Source of the DNA: Hydractinia symbiolongicarpus
Lineage: Eukaryota; Cnidaria; Hydrozoa; Anthoathecata; Hydractiniidae
Length of the DNA: 64,000 nucleotides
NCBI RefSeq assembly: GCF_029227915.1
Contig: NC_079880.1
Coordinates: forward strand, 25,661,501 to 25,725,500
Direction of reading: 5' to 3'
Shown: piece by piece, positions 45,247 through 55,749 of the stretch
How the letters are laid out: every line of letters begins with the position of its first letter
Position numbering within the stretch: position 1 is the stretch's first letter
Position numbers and translations under genes: made by a program
Notes under the pieces: model-generated
What the model saw: only the letters and a program-made list of their open reading frames with translations
Database searches by the model: none
Told to the model about the DNA's origin: nothing

Positions 45247-45312
45247 CGAAAAAGACAGAAATTGTAGTATGCAGATCTAAATATAAATCAACAATTCACA
45301 GGAAACTAAATT
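45247..45312 (+). repeat. 66-bp duplicate of LINE sequence at 40177-40242
   Basis: CGAAAAAGACAGAAATTG, GCAGATCTAAATATAAATC and CAATTCACAGGAAACTAAAT appear identically on both sides of the provirus, but 206 bp before the 5' LTR and 2 bp after the 3' LTR. Confidence 0.9.
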
Positions 45313-46715
45313 GTGCCGTCTTTGACTGTCACTTATCTTAAATTATCCACTTTAAATCTATTCTTTATAAAAAACCTAAGCATTTGGTGGAGTGTGGAGT
45401 TTCTTCAAATTTCAATAATTTGAGCATGGAAAGTTTTTTAAAAATGTAGAACCTAAACTGTTTATCAATCAAAAACAACGACAGAGATTAAAAGGGATTA
45501 ATAAAGTGAGACAATTATAAATGTATTTCAATATTTATAAACTCTGTTTCAGCCAATATCAGGCTTCATTAGCATGACTAGGTTAATCAAATGATTACAC
45601 CAGCCATGGACAGCACAATAAAACACAACATAACATAAAAAATGACCAATTACACGGAAAAATAGGGTTATGAAAAAGTTAACCTTCGGTTGTTCATTGC
45701 ATACCAACCTAACACAGCATCTATGTTAGGCATTTCTTTATGGATGTACATGAGCGCAATTCCATTTAAACAATCCTAAACCATAATGCGCCTAGTGTAA
45801 TCTCGTATCATTCGCTTGCATTTTTCGTCAAATTTACACTTAGTCACGCGACTTATTTGACTAGCTCTGGATTCGCGCCTGTTTTTTACTGTCCTGCAAT
45901 AATTTCCTTGTAATGCATTGTAACATATTGTAACGTATTGTATTGTGTATTGTATTGTAGTGTAATGCATTGTAACGTATTGTTGAACTGTATTGTAATT
46001 GTTTTCCTCTCAAGCTTTCTCAAGTCAATTTCCCTGCATTCTAAGTGCCCTGGAGCTCTGGCGTTAGTTTATTAATTTTTGTTTATGTGTTCTTTTCCTT
46101 GTGTGTAACTGTTGCCCTCTGTAGGTTTTTTGTATAGCAATTTTATATTTTTGTTTTAAGCGGAAAACATATCCAGTTGGCAATCCCGCCTTCTTTCCTG
46201 ACCGGGCAGTTCCGGCCGACAAGCAAGCACAAGCAAAATAAATTTGCTACACGATTAAGTCTATCGCGATTGAAAATATTTTTGGGTATAGGGTTAACTC
46301 CTGGTAAATCGCACAATAGTGAGTTTAAGCTAATGAAAACATACCTAATGGAGACTACTTGGACATGTTCTTAGACTACCAGAGACTACACCTGCACAAT
46401 AAGCTATGAAATACTACTTCGAAATCCCCAAAGATGTTAAGAAATTTCCAGGAAACAGACTAATTACTTTACCAACTTCTATAGATCAAAATAAATAAAA
46501 CAACTCTCAAAAATAACCCAACACTCCCTGTTAAGCAATTTACAACAACTGATAACCTTCGCACACTAAAAGAGATTGCACAAGATAGAAAACGATGGAG
46601 TGATTTACCTAAAGTCATTTACCTCGCCTAAGATAAATAAGACACTGCTTTTACAAATCAAACATGCATGGAAGAAGAAGAAGAAGAAGAAGAAGTCACA
46701 CAATAGTGACTTGTA
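45313..46715. other. intergenic; short repeats
   Basis: Holds the inverted copy of the 27590 repeat (45780-45880), a TGTAATGCATTGTAAC-type array (45900-45990) and a GAA run (46672-46694). No gene recognised. Confidence 0.4.
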
Positions 46716-46719
46716 CACC

Positions 46720-46985
46720 TTAGTGCAGACTAAGGTATCTTGTTTACAGGGACGGTTGATGAAAGTGAAAACTGGGATTAGGGTCGCAGAAGAAGGTACT
46801 GAATACACTTTTCTGCTTCTTACAAGCATAAGTATTGTTCAACATAGACCCATAACTATTCTTGATAAAGTTTTTATAGAGAAAATAATCCTTCTATCGC
46901 AAACAATAAGACACATGACGGAACTAACAAAATAGACGGGACTGGTTACAGATAAAACTCAAATAGAAAAAAAAAATGTATATCC
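46720..46985 (+). repeat. dispersed repeat family D, second copy
   Basis: Counterpart of 27275-27535 (TATCTTGTTTACAGGGAC, CTTCTTACAAGCATAAGT). Ends at GGGACTGGTTACAG. Confidence 0.65.
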
Positions 46986-47226
46986 CTGCTGCGCTCGCGT
47001 ATAAGTTGGCAGACCCAATCCAGTTATTTGTTGCTTCCACCAACCTTGGGCCAGCCTGTAGGATTTTTATGGTGTACCACAAAGTTAAATTTTTTAAACA
47101 AGGATACCCCCAACAATATAGAACCTGCCTGTATTAGGACTACCCCTCCGGATATCGATTTTGTTAAACTATCTTCCCTGTCCTTCCTGCTACCTGTAAT
47201 TCTTCGTTACTCCCTTCCGCTAAGCA

Positions 47227-48880
47227 TTGAACATTACCCTTACGCAGGGTAGATACACATACCGTCATGACTCGGTTTTAATAGTTTTGGTTAAGGCATT
47301 AAAAAAGTTTTTAGTATCATATGAACCTCTTAAGGTTTCCAAGTGCAACAAAATTAATTTCATTCCGGCCGGTCAATCACCATCTAAGAAGAGGCATACA
47401 AAGTGTCCAGGCCTTCTTCACCTTGCTTCCGATTGGAAAATACTGTCAGATTTAGATTCCGTTTTAGTTGTTCCACCATACATTGCAATAACACAAGTAC
47501 GCCCAGACGTGTTATTAATATCCAGTTCTTCCAAAACTGTAATTACGGTAGAACTGACTTGTCCATGTGAAGAGAACACGGAATATTGGCACAAACGAAA
47601 GCTTAACAAATATTCTTCACTTTGTTATGCTATGAAAAACAATGGATGGATCGCGCATTTCTTTGCCATTGAGGTGGGTGCAAGGGGTTTCTGTTCAGAA
47701 TCAGTAAGGACCTGTTTTCGTCCACTTGGTTTCCCTAACAAGCCTGTACGTTCTCTATTAAAATCCCTAACTTTTACCTCCATGAGTGCTTCTTTTTACA
47801 TCTGGATGTCTCGAAATTCTACCACTTGGGTTGAGCCTGAAAAAGCCCCAATCATTCCTGAAGTTTCTTCTGTTACAAATATGGAATGTAAGAAGTCAAA
47901 AAACCCTAAGAAATCTTCCGCAAGTCACACGAAATCTTGTAAAATCAAAAAACCCGAAAAACTTTCTACAAGGTCTTCCAAAACAACAGTCGTATTGCCA
48001 TCTAACCCTGATTTTAGGAATAGCAGTCTAAAAAACTTAGGAAGCACATGTTATGCAAACTCAATCTTATAATGTTTTTATAACCTTCCAAAAGTTAAAG
48101 AAGCCATTTCTGTCAGCAAAACAACCTCAAAGTTAGGCGAAGCATTTGCAGGTTTCTTCAAAGTTTGGCTGTTTCTAGAAGTCCAGTTGATCCCTCCCAT
48201 TTTTTGCGTGCTATGAAACATCATATCTCAGCTGCGAAGGGAAGTGCATTTAATACCTTTGCTCAGCACGACGTCCCCGAGTTTTTTGAATATCTCCTAC
48301 CTGGTCTGTCATTAGACTTTCCATTTCTTTGAAGTCTTTTTAGTATTGGCATCAAACATCAACCACTTGCAATTCATGTCATATTACCAGCTCCTCAGAA
48401 ATTATAGCACCATGCATCCAACTTTCTCTGCACCCTTTCAATCTTCCTTAGATAATTTCTTTGAAAGCGAGGAGTTGTCAGACACCAATGCCTACTTCTG
48501 CCATGTTTGCAACGCTCATCAAACTGCTCTAGTTGAAAAAGAGGTAGTGTCGTGCGGTTCCCATCTCATTTTACAGCTAAAACGTTTTGCCAGTGCCAAC
48601 AGCCTTGTGTCAAAAATTGCCTCTTGTATTACTGCTTACCCTGGTACCCTTTCCATACCTTTTACCGTAGGTGGAGAAGTGAAATTTCATAAAAATTTTC
48701 AATTAAGGGCTATTATCAACCATTGCGGAAACTAAAAAAAATGGTCACTACACAACCATAGCCTTCGACCAAATGGTTCACAGGTGGATACATTGCAACA
48801 ATAGAGCAGTAATTTTCTGTGATGACCGCCTTATTAACAGTCACGAGTCATATGTTTTCTTTTTAAAAGAGCTGAGATAA
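47227..48880 (+). pseudogene. RLE-type retroelement ORF fused to a ubiquitin-specific protease, copy 1
   Basis: The first 281 codons are open. LTQGRYTYRHDSVLI and HLASDWKILSDLDS lead into the restriction-like endonuclease core: VRPDVLLISSSS, VITVELTCPCEEN, KRKLNKYSSL, FFAIEVGARGFCSES. This is the PD-(D/E)xK layout of RT-endonuclease elements common in cnidarians and lancelets. A basic Lys/Ser/Pro linker follows, and then, without a break, the USP catalytic box NLGSTCYANSIL. A TAA stop follows where family members have Gln. USP motifs continue in shifting frames: FNTFAQHDVPEFFEYLLPG, YFCHVCNAH, HLILQLKRF, then NGHYTTIAF with the catalytic His, FCDD, and SYVFFLKELR to the stop at 48880. RT is missing, so this copy is 5'-truncated. 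Deubiquitinase function of the intact family is inferred from conserved Cys, His and Asp. Confidence 0.82.
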
Positions 48881-48894
48881 GAATATTTTAACCA

Positions 48895-49075
48895 GAATGA
48901 GTCAGCAAGGCGGCTTGACTATGCTCAGTCTTGTCTTTGGAGAGTGACGACTCCACTTATTACCACAGTCAAAAATAAAACAAAATCAAATAAAAATTAA
49001 GTTAGCAAGGGGGTTTGATCACACTAGGTCTTGTCTTTGGAGAGTAACGACTCCACTTATTACCCCAGTTAAAAA
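48895..49075 (+). repeat. 3'-UTR tandem units (about 115-120 bp)
   Basis: CAGTCTTGTCTTTGGAGAGT, GACTCCACTTATTACC and CAAAAATAAAA are repeated twice here. Three units occur in the antisense copy at 34735-35010 and two at 56950-57100. Confidence 0.75.
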
Positions 49076-49128
49076 AAACGAAAGCACAGTTGAACAGATA
49101 GTGGTCAAAGTTTACTTTAGGAAGATAG

Positions 49129-49191
49129 GGATGTCTAGTTTCTGCTGATGACCATCCGCGGACCTCTTCGAGGTGACCCAGCTAGACATCC
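49129..49191 (+). other. conserved 3'-UTR stem-loop, copy 1
   Basis: GGATGTCTAG pairs with CTAGACATCC. The inner ACCTC-TTC-GAGGT hairpin matches the other copies. Confidence 0.85.
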
Positions 49192-49400
49192 AGGGTACTT
49201 AGGTTCAAAAATATGGGTCGAAACCTACCTGCCCTTGGTTAAAGTTCTGTTCATCTTTTCAAATGTGTTGTGTCCTTTTTATTTTATTTTTTTTATTTTT
49301 TATTTAATTCCTTGGAAAAAGGGAGAATTGTGCTTTTAGAGGCATTTTCTCTAGAGGAGTACAACCTCTAGCTTTTTTCCAAAGACCTAACAGGTCAACA

Positions 49401-49757
49401 TTTTGGCCAGGATTGTAGCTTTTTGTGCAAAATTGTAGCTTTATGTGCACAAAATATTAGTCCTATTTCTTTAGGCTGATTTATATGATTTTTTTTCTAT
49501 AGAAACTTTAATAATCTCAATAATTCTCTTATTATACCTCGCGTGTAGCAAACGTGCTCCATAATTTCGCTTCGCTCGCAAAGCTCAATTGCTTCGCACA
49601 AATATCTTTCTCTCTAAAAACAATTATGTTCGAGCTACCTATAATTCATGGATAAAAATGTGAAGCAAAAAACAATTTATTTCCAATGGTATAGATGTGA
49701 CATAAACATTTCTCAATAAACAAGCACTTATATAAGAATAGCTTCTATTCACCAGTT
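49401..49757. other. intergenic, nothing recognised
   Basis: Short TTTCGCTTCGCTCGCAAAGC-like sequence around 49567 but no defined element. Confidence 0.35.
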
Positions 49758-50135
49758 TCAAGAACTTAAATAATTTTCACTAGTAAGGATAAGAAACATT
49801 TTTTTTAGAAAAAAAGTTATATTGTCAAATTGCTTAAGATATTTTGCTAAAATGTTTTCAAAAACATTGACCGTAACGATCTGGTAAAACACGTTTCCGC
49901 AATTGGAGCATCGTAATTTCGTCCATTGATCCACATACGTGGAGCATTCAAGCACTGGTTTGCAACACGTTGAAATTGCTATTGATGAAGCACTTATATC
50001 TTGACACACAACACACTTGAATGGTTCTTTTAAAGGTTCAATGAGTAGCGTTAATTTCAGCAATGCTCCGACATTTCTTGGTAGCAATATATTTTCTTGC
50101 AACATGGTCTTTATTTCGTCAATACTTTCTCTCAC
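49758..50135 (-). CDS. RING-like zinc-binding ORF, single exon or fragment
   Basis: About 125 residues. The central part has a RING-type cysteine pattern: FKCVVCQDISAS, STCCKPVLECSTYVDQWTKL, RCSNCGNVFYQ. This resembles the C-x2-C, C-C-K, G-C-x2-C-x2-W, C-P-x-C pattern of a RING family abundant in cnidarians. The third and fourth ligand pairs are imperfect (ECSTYVDQW lacks the usual Cys before the V-x-x-W), so it may be degenerate. N-terminal 35 residues are helical in character (IDEIKTMLQENIL). No splice sites were assigned. A ubiquitin ligase role would be typical of RING proteins but is not shown here. Confidence 0.4.
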   Translation of the reverse strand: MRESIDEIKTMLQENILLPRNVGALLKLTLLIEPLKEPFKCVVCQDISASSIAISTCCKPVLECSTYVDQWTKLRCSNCGNVFYQIVTVNVFENILAKYLKQFDNITFFLKKMFLILTSENYLSS

Positions 50136-50559
50136 ATGATTATCTCCATCAGTAAATCGGTCAGAAGTTCTGACGAATTCCCCAAACTTAACGGCAAAAA
50201 TCTTTCTCGCACTGCTTCGCTAAAATTTATTGTCTAGAAAAGCAATCATTTTCAGCAATTTTAGCCTAGCTGTAAATTTAAAATCCTTTCCATATACAAA
50301 GATTCAGTTCGTTAACACATTCGGAAAAGATTTATTCAACAGAATAAATCTTTCCCGAAAAATTTTGGAAAAACCTCTGATCTCTTTTTTCCAATTTTTG
50401 CAGTCTCCCTGCAAGCGGATCCTGACCGAAGGTATGCTCTTCCGACAATGTACCTCGCTACACCTGTTCATGCAGCTTCAGAACAGCTTCCTGTCTTAGG
50501 GGCAATTGTTCAACGGATAACGGTGTCAATCTGTTAGTATTTTCGATATGATTTGCAGT
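50136..50559. other. intergenic, nothing recognised
   Basis: Short frames only. Confidence 0.35.
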
Positions 50560-50790
50560 TGTCGACTCCCCCTTTTCCAACGTTTAGCAAAAGTTATTGG
50601 TTTTGGTGGATGGTGTCAATGAATGCGGCTGGTGTCTTGCAAGAGGCAGGGGATGCTTACTCAAGGCCCGCAACAGATCTCAAGCGAAAAAACCCGTCTT
50701 TTTTATTAACATCTCTCTCTTAAAAGGCTAGTTATCTGCATTGCGATGTAGTTACTCCTATTTTCTTTTGATCATAGTGATTTTTTGGCC
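50560..50790 (-). repeat. dispersed repeat family C, internally deleted, inverted
   Basis: Reverse complement holds GGAGTAACTACATCGCAATG, ACTAGCCTTTTAAGAG, then directly CCTTGAGTAAGCAT and CAAGACACCAGCCGC. The roughly 150-base centre found at 26450 and 38115 is missing. Confidence 0.65.
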
Positions 50791-52665
50791 AAAGTAATCG
50801 GTCCGATAAGGCATTGGGTTAACCATTCGTGCTGTATCAGTGCGTCTTCTCTGGTGTTTTTGGGGTGCAGCTTTTGCTAAAGCTCATCCAGCTCTGTTTT
50901 GGCTAACACGTATATTGTCTCTAGTAGCAATATACACGGTCATCATTTTCCTCTCATACATTGAACCAACCTTAAATAAATAAATTTGGTCAATGTCAGC
51001 GTAATAAAATAGTGAATAACGGAGCTTATTTATAAAGACGCTGTTTTATTCAAAGAAATGAAAATTATATATTTTTTTCAGAAAACAATATTTCAGCAAG
51101 AGAAGAAAGTATCAATAAAGAAAAAAGTTTTACATTTTGTTTCTGGTATTTTTAATATACTCCCGTAAAACAAGCCAGCTCAGGAAAAAAAAATTTGTGG
51201 CGCTTTCTTTAAAAAATATTTTCCTCAAGGAAGCACGCAACAAAATTTACAGCTGTTTTATGTACGTTACTCATATTTTAAAAGGTGAGGAGGTAAATCA
51301 ATAAGAAAAGCTGCAATATAAATGTGTCATGTAGAGAAATGTAAAAATCAAAAAATGTAATAATGCGTTGTTAAACCCTTGGCGAAAATCCATTTTCTTT
51401 ACGATACCCTTTTATTGACTTTGCGGAATAACTTCTTTCTCCTTGATACCTTGACTTCAAGGTATTGCTTATCTCTTTATTTGATTTTTTTTTTTGCATA
51501 AAAAAAGAAAGAATTTCTTCAGTAAAAATTTTATTTGTGTCTGCTTCTGTAGTAATACAAACAACATTTAACTGAATCCTACGAATGTTATACAACACTT
51601 TACACTTCACGTCAAATGATCTGATAGGGCAGAATTATCACATGACTTGCCACATGATTTGTTAATCTTTTACGTATTTACGAGGTAAATATTTCCAATT
51701 TTCTATTTAAACAAAAATTAACAATTACACTTAAATTTCAATTTCAATTTGATTTAATATTCAATTTTAAAATTCTAATAAAAATCAGAAATGTAGAAAT
51801 TGATATTACATTTTGGGATTTTTAGCACCAATGACACAAAGTAAAATATGAAGTTCCTTTATTGTTTTTTGGTTTGAAAACGAAAATTAGGTTGAAATTT
51901 TCTTTTTTTTTTTAAATTAAAAAATAAAAATTGATAAAAAAAATGAAATTTGTTTTATTTTAAAATAAAAATTGAATGTCCCTTTTAGGTTACGGATTGT
52001 CAGATTTACCGCGTTTTAGTTGTTTGATTAACAAATTGTAATCACAACACCACCATAAGGTATTCTCTTTGGAATTTGCAATGTTTATGATTAAGTACTT
52101 GTGTGTTGTAAATGCTGTTTTATCGAATAATCGGATATGACGCTCATAACTGTTACGAGAAGGCCCAAATTGCGTAGACTTGTCATGACTAACACTATTT
52201 ACATAAAATTTGTGTCCCTGGCATCTTAATCTTTTTAAAGTTGGGGTAATCCATGCTATAATTTAATCAGAAATTGATCAACTCCTTTGAGTGTTATTGA
52301 AATAATGTATGAAAGAGTATTTGTAAATTTGAAGAAAAAAAATAATACTGAATGGTTAAATTGCAATATATTTATACTACAGTAGGAAATGTACTTACTT
52401 TGGTCCCTTAGTGTAATTTCTCAGGTAGAATATTTGTCATTCGTGATACAGAAAAAGCTTATTTTAGATAACGAGGCGTTCACGATTTCCTCGCGTAATG
52501 TTAGATAAAGATTAATCAAAAACGCATAGATTTGTCTTCAAAAGTTTTTTTTAACTGATCATAAAAATCATACGGAAGCGGTAATGGTCACATGACTAAA
52601 TCTAACCAATACTGAACAGTAAAAACAAAAGCAATGCTAAAAACATACTTAATCTCTTCGACATT
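50791..52665. other. 1.9 kb AT-rich stretch without a supported gene
   Basis: No motif, repeat partner or exon structure recognised. Confidence 0.4.
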
Positions 52666-52779
52666 TTGTATTTTAAATCACTATATATTTTTAAAGTAAA
52701 AGCATTTTTTTACGCCATCATCAATACTACAAAAAGATGCATTACGTTACAATTGATCACCAAAAAGGTTAAGGTTATT

Positions 52780-53105
52780 TTCGTTGAAAGACAAAAACCC
52801 TTATCAGCATGTCAAATTTGCAAAAAAAAAACATGTATTTGCGGCGACACCTATATCGGAGAAACTAAATGAAACGTAGCAACAAGATGGGCAGAATACA
52901 AAAATACAAAGAAAATATCAGAACCCTCAAGACAACTTAAGGAATTCCAAAACATAAATTTGTGTACGAAATTCCCTCTAACGCACCAATTAATTATAGA
53001 CAAAGAAATAATCCTGAAGGTTCTAATATTGCCATTATGGGACCGACTTTAAACAATCAAAACGAAACTAAAAGGCTGCTTTTATTTCATGATGGTATCA
53101 CGTAA
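52780..53105 (+). pseudogene. Penelope-like element GIY-YIG endonuclease relic
   Basis: CGDTYIGETK followed by a stop and NVATRWAEYKNTKKISEPSR gives the Y-I-G-E-T core with the downstream R-W-x-E-Y/H helix of Penelope-like GIY-YIG endonucleases. After a frame change the C-terminus is recognisable: KFVYEIPSNAPINYRQRNNP, IMGPTLNNQNETKRLLLF, GIT-stop. Two frame breaks and one stop; only the endonuclease end survives. Confidence 0.65.
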
Positions 53106-53782
53106 ATTATCTTTTAACTTGTATAATATATTTGATTAATTTTTTGATCACACTGGTTACGTTTATTTCATGTTTTATGATGTTTCTAATGTATCAACTT
53201 TGTATATAAAACAGATTAAACGTTTTAATTTTAACTTTTGTTTAGTAGTAATGATGGCGTAAACCGAAAAGCTATCGCATCAAAAATATACATTGATTTT
53301 TAAAATGCTAAACACCACTTAAATGTTACGCAACTTTCCAAACAGTGTTTGCAATTTTCCTTGGACAAGAACGTGATATAAGAAACGGAAAACATTTTAT
53401 CTGATGTTGACTTTTGTTATTTTTCGAGCGTTTTTATGTCTCGGTATATCTATACACAATTTTTTAATTTGATTAAAATTTTAAACCCAATGAACTTTAC
53501 TGTGGAAAGTTTATCATTTCTTGAACATGATAGTTTAGTGGGAAACTATAAAATTGTTTTCTTCGCCATAGTAGGATTATTATATAAAAGAACACACAAA
53601 ATTTACAATAAAAATACACGAAGCTTTTTGTAAATATAACTTTTACATCGTCAGGTAAGTAATACTGCTATGCAATAAAACCACTATATATAGAATAAAA
53701 TTTTGCTGAAACTCTCAAAGGACTGTGAATAATGAGATGAATAGAATGGAAAATAAAAATACATTAACTTCGTAATAAGAAA
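53106..53782. other. AT-rich spacer between two Penelope-like relics
   Basis: Nothing recognised. Confidence 0.35.
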
Positions 53783-54540
53783 TTATATTTTTACGTCTGT
53801 ATGTTCTTTTATATAATTAGTAGGAAACATTTCGGGAGATTCTTTAACATTTTCGGACCTAGATGGATTTAAGTACTTCTTCTGTAGGGCTTGTAACCAA
53901 ATCTCAGGAAACTGATACAAAATGCTGTTTATGTGTTTGTCACGTTCTACACTGTTGAGGGTTTCTTTTATATTCGTAGCCGCTGTCAATAACTTTCTTC
54001 TCATTCCAATTAAACTAATGACTTCTGCTCCAGCTGTAGTCCGCAATTTCGTTTTTCTTCATATATCCGTTCCTGAATGCGCGCATATGTTCTTCAACTT
54101 GTTGCTTGAACTTTCTTTTTGTTTTACCTATATATACTGCATCCCAATCTTTACAAGGATTTCGTAAACAACTTTGTTTTGTCGTTCCAGGTTAATTTTG
54201 TCTTTTGTTTGTTTGGACAAAGTGGTTAGCAAGGTGTCTTTAGAGTAAAGAATACATTTTATCTTGTGATGCCTTTAAACTCGACGAAGGACCTCGCTGG
54301 AACCTGGTACGAAGGGTAGGAATGCTGACATGATAAATTCCTCTTATGTTTTCCCTGTTGTCTCGGTTGCATCTTTCCTTTGTTTTATTTTCTACTTGTG
54401 TGATGACTTTCCTACTGTATCCATTTGCAATTAATGCATTCTTTGCATGCCGAATTTGTTTTTCCTGTCCTTTTTGTCGCTGCCTACGGTGTTGGCACGA
54501 TTTATTAATGAAGATATAACACATTCTTAGCAAGATTTCT
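53783..54540 (-). pseudogene. Penelope-like element relic: end of RT and GIY-YIG domain
   Basis: In minus orientation the RT C-terminal thumb pattern (HAKNALIANGYSRKVITQVE) leads, through frame changes, to VVYEIPCKDWDAVYIGKTKR and KFKQQVEEHMRAFRNG. It ends with LKETLNSVERDKHINSI-like sequence (read here as NIKETLNSVERDKHINSILY). The order RT then Y-I-G-K-T then R-x-x-E-H is that of Penelope-like retroelements. It is a different subfamily from the relic at 52780, and on the opposite strand. Confidence 0.65.
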
Positions 54541-54839
54541 GATGGTTTGATTCGAAGTTAAAGTACTGGTCAGTGTGTGTTGGTTTACGATACACTAAAG
54601 TGGAAATGGAACCATTCTTGCGTTTGTCCAAGTGTCAAGGAATGGGATACTTCCATGTTGTTCAACCTCAACAGTTAATTTATATGTTGATTTATGCCGT
54701 TGATGTGTTCATGGAACTTTTCTAGATGAAATCGTTTGATCATGGCGAAGACGTCGTCAATTTTTGCGAAGTGAAATAAGTTTGATTTTAAAGACAGATG
54801 AAAGAACGAACGGACTTAGGATTATTTAAAATATTGTTA
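54541..54839. other. spacer, nothing recognised
   Basis: No coding or repeat signal seen. Confidence 0.3.
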
Positions 54840-54849
54840 TCGACTATCT

Positions 54850-55745
54850 GCAATATGGATTGATGTAGCGAATGCCTATCCCACTCTACCGCATAAACTT
54901 ATTGCCATGACCCTTCGTTCCTGTTGTTTCAGAGTCTTGGATAAGGCTTAACACCTACTATAGCAGCCTCTTGAGCAAGTCATTTTCTTTTACAGCCTCA
55001 TCCAGCTGGTACCAACCCTTTAGACGTATTTTTATTGGATGTACATCATCAGTCATACTATTTTTGGCAGCTCTAAATGTAATCATTGAATATGTGTGCG
55101 TCAAAGAAGAGTTAAAAAGTTGTGCTTCGCATGGCGATTCAGACCATCTTCCAGTTAAGGCCTTTATGGATGACATGTTTTTAATGTCTTCAAGTGTCCC
55201 TCAAACTCAGAACTTGTTGAATTGTTGTGTAACAGTCCTTCATTGGGCTGGAATGGGCTTAAAGGCTGGACACTGGAGGGTAGATCAGACAGTAAAATCA
55301 GCAGAGAGTCAACTCGAGTTTAAGAAAATACTTGATTTCCACCAGTTTGGTAGACGGGCTTGGGACTGGTAAGCCATAAGAGTGTCCTACCAATTGGTGC
55401 CCATCCTTACCGCAAACTTGTATCAGATGTTGTGCAGGACAATGAGGAAGACATCTATTATGCTCGAGCCGTTCAGCTTCATCTCCAAGGTAACTGGACT
55501 AAGTGGTTCTCGTTTACTAAGTACGATCTTTCTTGGAAGAACCTACTGTCTCTGCCGCAAAGTTTATCTTCCTTTTGCATCAGCGCAAACTATGACACGC
55601 TTCCTTCTCCTGCAAATCTTGTCAAATGGGGATTTCAAAAGGACAAAAGTTGCACCCTATGTAAGAAGCCCTCCTGTAACGTGTCCCACATTTTAACCCC
55701 TTTTAAATTAGCCCTTTCACAAGGTAGACGTACCGCCACGATACT
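54850..55745 (+). pseudogene. reverse transcriptase and post-RT region of copy 2
   Basis: WIDVANAYPTLPHKLI is RT motif A (D-V-A-N-A-Y). SKSFSFTASSSWYQPFRR, then RIFIGCTSSVILFLAALNVI, is motif B. KAFMDDMFLMSS is motif C (F-M-D-D). LHWAGMGLKAGHWRV corresponds to the W-A-R-M-K-x-K-P-x-K-S block that follows RT in this family. After a frame change, WDWLVSHKSVLPIGAHPYRK, ARAVQLHLQGNWTKWFSF and CTLCKKPSCNVSHIL (the CCHC-like zinc site just before the endonuclease) lead to ALSQGRRT. Stops and frameshifts are few but present. Confidence 0.75.
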
Positions 55746-55749
55746 GTTC

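Larger units (their letters stand above)
47227..49400 (+). mobile_element. USP-bearing retroelement copy 1, with 3' UTR
   Basis: Begins abruptly inside the polyprotein near 47227 and runs through the USP stop into about 520 bases of 3' UTR. That UTR has tandem GTCTTTGGAGAGTGACGACT units, the stem-loop at 49129-49191, a T-rich tract, and GAGGCATTTTCTCTAGAGG. It stops at CCTAACAGGTC, about 50 bases short of the 3' terminus in the other copies. Solo 3' fragments elsewhere share this tail, the usual sign of target-primed reverse transcription with 5' truncation. Confidence 0.75.

Noticed and set aside
47028-47226. Possible RT sequence upstream of USP copy 1
   Set aside because: Translation in all plus frames shows no RT motif; the element appears to begin near 47227.
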